Below are positions 59,166 through 64,000 of a DNA stretch of 64,000 bases, one piece after another. The stretch's first letter is position 1. Every line of letters starts with the position of its first letter. The notes under the pieces were generated by a model. That model saw nothing but the letters and a program-made list of their open reading frames with translations. It ran no database searches and was not told where the DNA came from. The stretch is from an uncultured bacterium (GTDB lineage Bacteria; Patescibacteriota; Saccharimonadia; Saccharimonadales; Saccharimonadaceae), in contig CAILCF010000003.1 of the NCBI GenBank assembly GCA_903832635.1, positions 1 to 64,000 on the forward strand. The letters are read 5' to 3'. A program made the position numbers and the translations under genes.

Positions 59166-59828
59166 ATGCCACCAGTAAATGACGTAGTAAAAGAAAAACA
59201 CCAAATAAACGGATGGATGATTGCCACAATTATTTTAATAATTGTTACGGCAGGGCTAATTGCGTTATCTGTTTGGATATATTTTAATTATAATGACCAA
59301 AAAACTAATGTTGACAGTAAAATTGACGCTGCGGTTTCGATAGCTAAAAAGGATCAAGTTAATCTGGATAATATCAAACGAACTGAAAGTGAAAAACTAC
59401 CAAATCGGCAATTCGTTGGTCCGAATGATTATGGACGAGTCACATTTGATTATCCAAAAACTTGGAGTGTATATATTAATAAAGACGCAACCAACGGTGG
59501 AACTTATGAAGCTTACTTAAATCCAGTAACCGTTCCGCCAGTGAGTTTATCTCAACAATATGCTTTAAGGGTCGTCATTGACCAACAGGATATTGACAAG
59601 GCAATTGCAAGCTATGACACTGCAGTAAAAAAAGGTGACCTAAAATCCTATAGCGTATCAGCGAATGGTAACATGGGAACAAGGCTAGACGGTGTCTTTT
59701 CAAAGGATATTCGTGGCTCAGTTGTTTTGTTTAAAATCCGCGATAAAACACTAACAATTCGAACTGATGCAACGACATTTAAAGACGACTTCAATAAACT
59801 GATTTCAACGATAAAATATACCAAATAA
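59166..59828 (+). CDS. Single-TM hypothetical lipo/anchored protein
   Basis: MPPVNDVVKEKHQINGWMIATIILIIVTAGLIALSVWIYF; TATAAT 6 nt upstream. Confidence 0.65.
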   Translation: MPPVNDVVKEKHQINGWMIATIILIIVTAGLIALSVWIYFNYNDQKTNVDSKIDAAVSIAKKDQVNLDNIKRTESEKLPNRQFVGPNDYGRVTFDYPKTWSVYINKDATNGGTYEAYLNPVTVPPVSLSQQYALRVVIDQQDIDKAIASYDTAVKKGDLKSYSVSANGNMGTRLDGVFSKDIRGSVVLFKIRDKTLTIRTDATTFKDDFNKLISTIKYTK

Positions 59829-59868
59829 ATATTTTACATAACTTGCAACATGGTACAATTGATAATAT

Positions 59869-60609
59869 ATGAGTGCACAGATAGGGGAGCACAATAGTTT
59901 TACGAATGGTTCACTATTAGATGGTCTACCGTCTGTTATCGCAGCTGCACACGAACTTAAATCTCCGCTGGCCTTGATTAGGCAATTATCGCTAACTCTT
60001 GAAGATTGTCCTTTTAGTGCTGAAGAACAAAAGCGAATGTTGAAGCAGATAAGTTTGACTAGTGAAAGTGCACTTCGCTTAACTAGTGACTTAACCCGCT
60101 CTGTACGACTTTCAGACGCACTTTTCAAATTAGAACCGATAAATCCTAAACAACTTTGTGAAGATATAATCCATGAGTTGACTCCATTTTTTAGTGCCCA
60201 CGACTGCAAAGTTAGATTGAAATCAAGAAAACATCCACTTTTGTTAATTGCAAATCGTGATTTACTTCGAAGAATTATTATGAATTTTAGCGATAACGCA
60301 TTGCACTACACAGAGGAAAACACTACCGTCGAAATTCAAATCGCAGCACTTGCCGGAGGGAAAAAGGTACGTTTAGGAGTAAGAGATTATGGACCAGCAC
60401 TATCTATGGATGTTTTAAATTCGTTACAAAGTAGACTTGTTGATGCATCAACAACGATACACGCCAGACCACAAAGCAGTGGGTTGGGGCTATATATTGC
60501 AAGGCAATTTGCAGACGCAATGAACGGAAACATTGGCGTAAAACGTCATCGAAATGGCTCAACTTTTTATGTAGATTTACAGGCATCGAATCAATTGAGT
60601 TTATTATGA
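59869..60609 (+). CDS. Soluble sensor histidine kinase (HisKA + HATPase_c)
   Basis: AAHELKSPLALIRQLS H-box, NFSDNALHYTEENT N-box, GLGLYIARQFADAMNG. Confidence 0.9.
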   Translation: MSAQIGEHNSFTNGSLLDGLPSVIAAAHELKSPLALIRQLSLTLEDCPFSAEEQKRMLKQISLTSESALRLTSDLTRSVRLSDALFKLEPINPKQLCEDIIHELTPFFSAHDCKVRLKSRKHPLLLIANRDLLRRIIMNFSDNALHYTEENTTVEIQIAALAGGKKVRLGVRDYGPALSMDVLNSLQSRLVDASTTIHARPQSSGLGLYIARQFADAMNGNIGVKRHRNGSTFYVDLQASNQLSLL

Positions 60610-60977
60610 AAAACGTGTCAATTTTGGTCGTAGAAGATGACAATTGGCTATCTGAACAATTTGCAAGGGTGCTGGAAAATGCAGGTTATGTTGTTAAAAC
60701 AGTCTCAAATGCACTGTCGGCGATTGAAGAAATCGATGACGAACAACCAGATGTGGTTGTTCTGGATGTACTTCTGACCGGCAGTACAGCGTTTGCCCTG
60801 CTCCACGAACTTCAGTCATACGGAGATACGGGTTCTATCCCGGTAATTTTATGTACTAATCTGGCAAGCGAACTTGTACTTGATGATTTAAAACCATATG
60901 GAGTAAAAAAAATATTAGATAAAACGACAATGATTCCGGATGATTTAATAATTTCGGTGCGGAGTGTATTGCCTTGA
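60606..60977 (+). CDS. Response regulator receiver-only protein
   Basis: SILVVEDDNWLSEQFARVL, DVVVLDVLL; overlaps kinase by ATGA. Confidence 0.9.
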   Translation: MKNVSILVVEDDNWLSEQFARVLENAGYVVKTVSNALSAIEEIDDEQPDVVVLDVLLTGSTAFALLHELQSYGDTGSIPVILCTNLASELVLDDLKPYGVKKILDKTTMIPDDLIISVRSVLP

Positions 60978-61648
60978 AATCAGTTAGGACCCCGGCAATT
61001 ATTCTTCGTCGGACAAATTACAGTGAAGCTGATAGAATTATTCAATTATTAACACCAGATGGAAAACAGAGTGTAGTGGCAAAAGGTGTACGTCGAGAAA
61101 AAAGTCGATTAGCAGGAGGGATTGAACTATTTGCAATTTGTGAAGTTGTTATTGGCGAAGGTAAAGGTGAAATAGGTATATTAACATCTTCGAAACTTAT
61201 GTATTTTTTTAGACATATAATAGAAGACTATGACAAAATGCAGTTTGCATATACTGCAGTAAAACTAGTATCCAAAGCCAGTGAAATGGTGAGAGGGCCA
61301 GAGTGGTATGATGTGCTTGCTGAAACTTTGGCGGGACTTGATTCTAAATCAGTTCCATTTGATTTAGTCCAGATATGGTTTTACTTGCATTATTCGGCGG
61401 TCTTAGGATACGAACTCAGTTTATGGCACGATGAAAACGGTAAGGATTTATCTCCGGATATAAATTATCATTATGATGTTGCTGAAAAAGGACTAAAAGC
61501 CGCTTCAAACGGTGAGTTATCATCTGAGCATATAAAATTATTGCGCCTTGCCGCAACCAGACAATTAAAAATTTTGGCGAAAATCGGTGGGATAGAGTCG
61601 ATTCTGCAAGATTGTCTATTAGTTGCTCGCGAACATGCTGCAATATGA
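60974..61648 (+). CDS. recO: DNA repair protein RecO
   Basis: TPAIILRRTNYSEADRIIQLLTPDGKQSVVAKGVRREKSRLAGGIELF. Confidence 0.9.
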   Translation: MKSVRTPAIILRRTNYSEADRIIQLLTPDGKQSVVAKGVRREKSRLAGGIELFAICEVVIGEGKGEIGILTSSKLMYFFRHIIEDYDKMQFAYTAVKLVSKASEMVRGPEWYDVLAETLAGLDSKSVPFDLVQIWFYLHYSAVLGYELSLWHDENGKDLSPDINYHYDVAEKGLKAASNGELSSEHIKLLRLAATRQLKILAKIGGIESILQDCLLVAREHAAI

Positions 61649-61668
61649 TGGTATAATTATCGACAGAT

Positions 61669-62967
61669 ATGAGCAACGAAAACATAAGAAACGAAAAGAT
61701 GGAAGCAATCGTAAGCCTAGCGAAACGACGCGGCTTTATTTATCAGGGAAGTGAAGTTTACGGTGGTCTAAGCGGTACTTGGGATTATGGCCCACTGGGG
61801 GTTAGACTCAAACGCAACATTATGAATCTATGGTGGAAAATGTTTGTAGAAGAACGCGATGATATGTACGGAGTTGACGCGGCTATTTTAATGAATCAAA
61901 AAGTTTGGGTTGCCAGTGGACACACAAACACATTTAGTGATCCAATGGTTGAATGTAACAATTGTCATGGACGATTTCGGGCAGATGCGATTGATACGGG
62001 CAAATGTCCTACGTGTGGTAAAGAAAATTCATTTTCTGAGCCTGTTCAATTTAATATGATGTTTAAAACTCACGTCGGTCCTGTCGAAGATGAATCAAGT
62101 ATAAGCTACCTCCGCCCGGAAACAGCACAAGGGATTTTTACAAATTATAGAAATGTCATTGATAGTTTTCATCCAGATATTCCTTTCGGAATTGGCCAGC
62201 AGGGTAAGGCATTTAGAAACGAAATATCACCACGTGATTTCATATTTAGAACACGAGAATTTGAACAAATGGAAATTGAATATTTTGTAAAGTCCGAAAA
62301 ATGGGAAGAATCTTTTGAGATGTGGCGACAATTGGTTTGGCAATATTGCGAAGCCATTGGTTTGCCGACAGAATTGGTTCATGAATTCGAAGTACCCGAT
62401 AAAGACAGGGCGCATTACAGCAAACGAACAATTGATTTTGAGTTTGATTATCCAATCGGTCGCGAAGAACTATTAGGACTAGCATATCGTACTGATTTCG
62501 ATTTAGGCAACATCCAGCGTGAAACTGGAAAAAGTATGGATTATAACGTAAAGGGAACGAATGAAAAATTCGTTCCTCATGTAATCGAACCAAGTTTTGG
62601 TGTCGAAAGAACCCTTATGGCTGTATTATCAGCAGCATACACCGAAGATGAAATAAATGGTGAAAAGCGTGTGTTTCTGAAATTTCCAGAACACCTAGCA
62701 CCCGTAAAATATGCGGTTTCGCCTTTGCTAAAAAACAAGCCGGAATTGGTTACAAAAGCCCGTGAAGTTTACAAACTACTTAAGAAAAAATATGGTGCTG
62801 TAATGTGGGATGATAATGGCAACATCGGGAAACGATACAGGCGACAGGATGAAATCGGTACACCATATTGTGTCGTAGTCGACTTTGACACGTTGGATGA
62901 TAACGCAGTTACTATTCGAAACCGAGACACAACAGAACAAAAACGTGTTGCAATTAGCGAGCTTTAA
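61669..62967 (+). CDS. glyS: Glycyl-tRNA synthetase, alpha2 type
   Basis: RRGFIYQGSEVYGGLSGTWDYGPLGVRLKRNI, RPETAQGIFTNYRNV, FRNEISPRDFIFRTREFEQMEIEYF. Confidence 0.96.
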   Translation: MSNENIRNEKMEAIVSLAKRRGFIYQGSEVYGGLSGTWDYGPLGVRLKRNIMNLWWKMFVEERDDMYGVDAAILMNQKVWVASGHTNTFSDPMVECNNCHGRFRADAIDTGKCPTCGKENSFSEPVQFNMMFKTHVGPVEDESSISYLRPETAQGIFTNYRNVIDSFHPDIPFGIGQQGKAFRNEISPRDFIFRTREFEQMEIEYFVKSEKWEESFEMWRQLVWQYCEAIGLPTELVHEFEVPDKDRAHYSKRTIDFEFDYPIGREELLGLAYRTDFDLGNIQRETGKSMDYNVKGTNEKFVPHVIEPSFGVERTLMAVLSAAYTEDEINGEKRVFLKFPEHLAPVKYAVSPLLKNKPELVTKAREVYKLLKKKYGAVMWDDNGNIGKRYRRQDEIGTPYCVVVDFDTLDDNAVTIRNRDTTEQKRVAISEL

Positions 62968-62992
62968 AAAGACACCGATTTCGGTGTCTTTT
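62966..62992 (+). terminator. Terminator after glyS
   Basis: aaaaagacaccga-tt-tcggtgtctttt. Confidence 0.9.
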
Positions 62993-63003
62993 CTGTAAAT
63001 TAG

Positions 63004-63069
63004 TTAAACTAGCTTTGCTTTTTTTGGTTTTTTTACATTCTTCTTTGGTTTTGAAGCGCCTTTTGCCAT
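63004..63069 (-). CDS. 21-aa lysine-rich small protein (MAKGASKPKKNVKKPKKAKLV)
   Basis: Complete ORF on minus strand with SD 'aaaggg' just upstream of ATG; not in ORF track because of length cut-off. Confidence 0.6.
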   Translation of the reverse strand: MAKGASKPKKNVKKPKKAKLV

Positions 63070-63184
63070 ATAATCCCTTTCCACCGGACTTACTAGCCCT
63101 TGTGTTTCTATTATGCGCTTAAGCTTTGCAAATTCAAGTACGATTTGTCAGATTTTAAGATAGCGATAATCTATAGTAGAATAG

Positions 63185-63622
63185 GTGATGATGATTACAT
63201 ATTATACCGACGGCAGTTGCAGTCCCAACCCCGGTCCAGGTGGTTTTGCGGTTATTAAAGACACAGAACTTGCACTTATCGGACATGAACCGATGTCGAC
63301 TAATATTCGTATGGAAGGCAGGGCAATGATGACAGCGCTTATGGACGCAGGGAAAAATCAATGTCTGATATTTAGTGACAGTGAGTTTTGGGTTAATGTG
63401 ATAATGAAGTGGGGCAAGGGTTGGGAAGCCAATGGCTGGGTAAAAAAGAACGGTGAAATTAAAAATCTGGATATCGTGAAAGAAGTCTTGCGTCTGTTTA
63501 AACAGTCTGAGGCTAAAGTAATTTGGGTACGTGGTCATGAAGGTGATATAGGTAATGAGCTGGCTGACAAATGGGCAAATAAGGCACGTGAAGAACGACT
63601 AACTGGTAAGTTTATGCTTTAA
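63185..63622 (+). CDS. rnhA: Ribonuclease H family protein
   Basis: YYTDGSCSPNPGPGGFAVI, VRGHEGDIGNELADKWANKA. Confidence 0.9.
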   Translation: MMMITYYTDGSCSPNPGPGGFAVIKDTELALIGHEPMSTNIRMEGRAMMTALMDAGKNQCLIFSDSEFWVNVIMKWGKGWEANGWVKKNGEIKNLDIVKEVLRLFKQSEAKVIWVRGHEGDIGNELADKWANKAREERLTGKFML

Positions 63623-63654
63623 TAAATCACTAGCATAACGTATAATTAATTCAT

Positions 63655-63800
63655 TAACAAATAAACAACTGGAACCCGGTGTAAATCCGGGACTGTGCCG
63701 CAACGGTGAGGTAGTCATACTAAGTCCGATACAGTTAGAAAGCTTCCGAGCAGAAGTAAAAGTATTTTTTTGGCCCCTGCTTTCGAAGTTAGGGGATATT
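63655..63800 (+). promoter_or_regulatory. Cobalamin riboswitch with SD-sequestering hairpin
   Basis: ggaacccggtgtaaatccgggactgtgccgcaacggtga...aagtccgatacag matches cobalamin riboswitch core; expression platform CCCCT(63774-63778)/AGGGG(63791-63795). TATAAT at 63641-63646. Confidence 0.85.
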
Positions 63801-63803
63801 TAA

Positions 63804-64000
63804 TTGGTAGAAACATTACTAAAAAGTCCAACAGCTGAAAGACGATATAGGAGCCCCGAGATGGTCAACCCTGAAAGGTTTGCCAAAATCGGGCGACAGG
63901 CGATTATTAGCGCAGAACAACTTGATGTTGATGATCTTGGGATAAATGACCCGCTTACTCATCTTTACAAATACGAACAAATGGGCAGTGAGGCATTGGT
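63804..64000 (+). CDS. 5' end of a cobalamin-riboswitch-controlled gene, truncated (possibly B12-dependent ribonucleotide reductase)
   Basis: Open frame from TTG 63804 to window end: (M)VETLLKSPTAERRYRSPEMVNPERFAKIGRQAIISAEQLDVDDLGINDPLTHLYKYEQMGSEAL; SD aggggat. Product is inference from context. Confidence 0.5.
   Translation, partial: MVETLLKSPTAERRYRSPEMVNPERFAKIGRQAIISAEQLDVDDLGINDPLTHLYKYEQMGSEAL

Noticed and set aside
62246-62593. 115-aa minus-strand ORF inside glyS
   Set aside because: Antisense to a highly conserved GlyRS region; no independent start signals.
1-64000. tRNA genes, CRISPR arrays, IS elements, prophage
   Set aside because: No cloverleaf-like T-arm sequences, spaced direct repeats, transposase or phage ORFs recognised; a tRNAscan-SE/minced run would confirm.

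Overview
This 64 kb window is a compact, almost entirely coding, AT-rich bacterial core-genome segment. Gene content and small-protein families (KGG-motif protein, DUF5663-like protein, type-2 IleRS, minimal domain versions of core proteins) suggest a Candidatus Saccharibacteria (TM7/CPR) chromosome; this taxonomic call is inference. It opens with the 3' end of a 23S rRNA and a 5S rRNA. It then carries translation genes (rpsA, infB, fmt, def, rpsU, map, ileS, rplU, prmC, prfA, rpmE, rpsB, tsf, frr, proS, greA, lysS, serS, hpf, prfB, rpmA, glyS), cell division and envelope genes (ftsA, ftsZ, ftsEX, murD, murI, uppS, rseP, LCP, CHAP hydrolase, ctp protease, secA, lepB), replication/repair genes (priA, recJ, parAB, xseAB, recO, rnhA) and a few accessory regulators. 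I saw no CRISPR array, transposase, prophage or tRNA gene. The most interesting signals are in RNA and regulation: (1) a T-box leader with an ultrashort specifier hairpin (AUC) upstream of a type-2 ileS; (2) a cobalamin riboswitch with a Shine-Dalgarno-sequestering hairpin in front of a truncated gene at the right edge; (3) an H-type pseudoknot that could occlude the rpsB Shine-Dalgarno; (4) a recurring GTAC-centred palindrome (TTCGCYGTACRGCGAA) just upstream of the Shine-Dalgarno of two unrelated genes; (5) widespread leaderless promoter architecture; (6) an NrdR homologue with no cysteines; (7) an unlisted 21-aa lysine-rich small ORF. No database search or folding program was run; pairings and motifs were read by eye.
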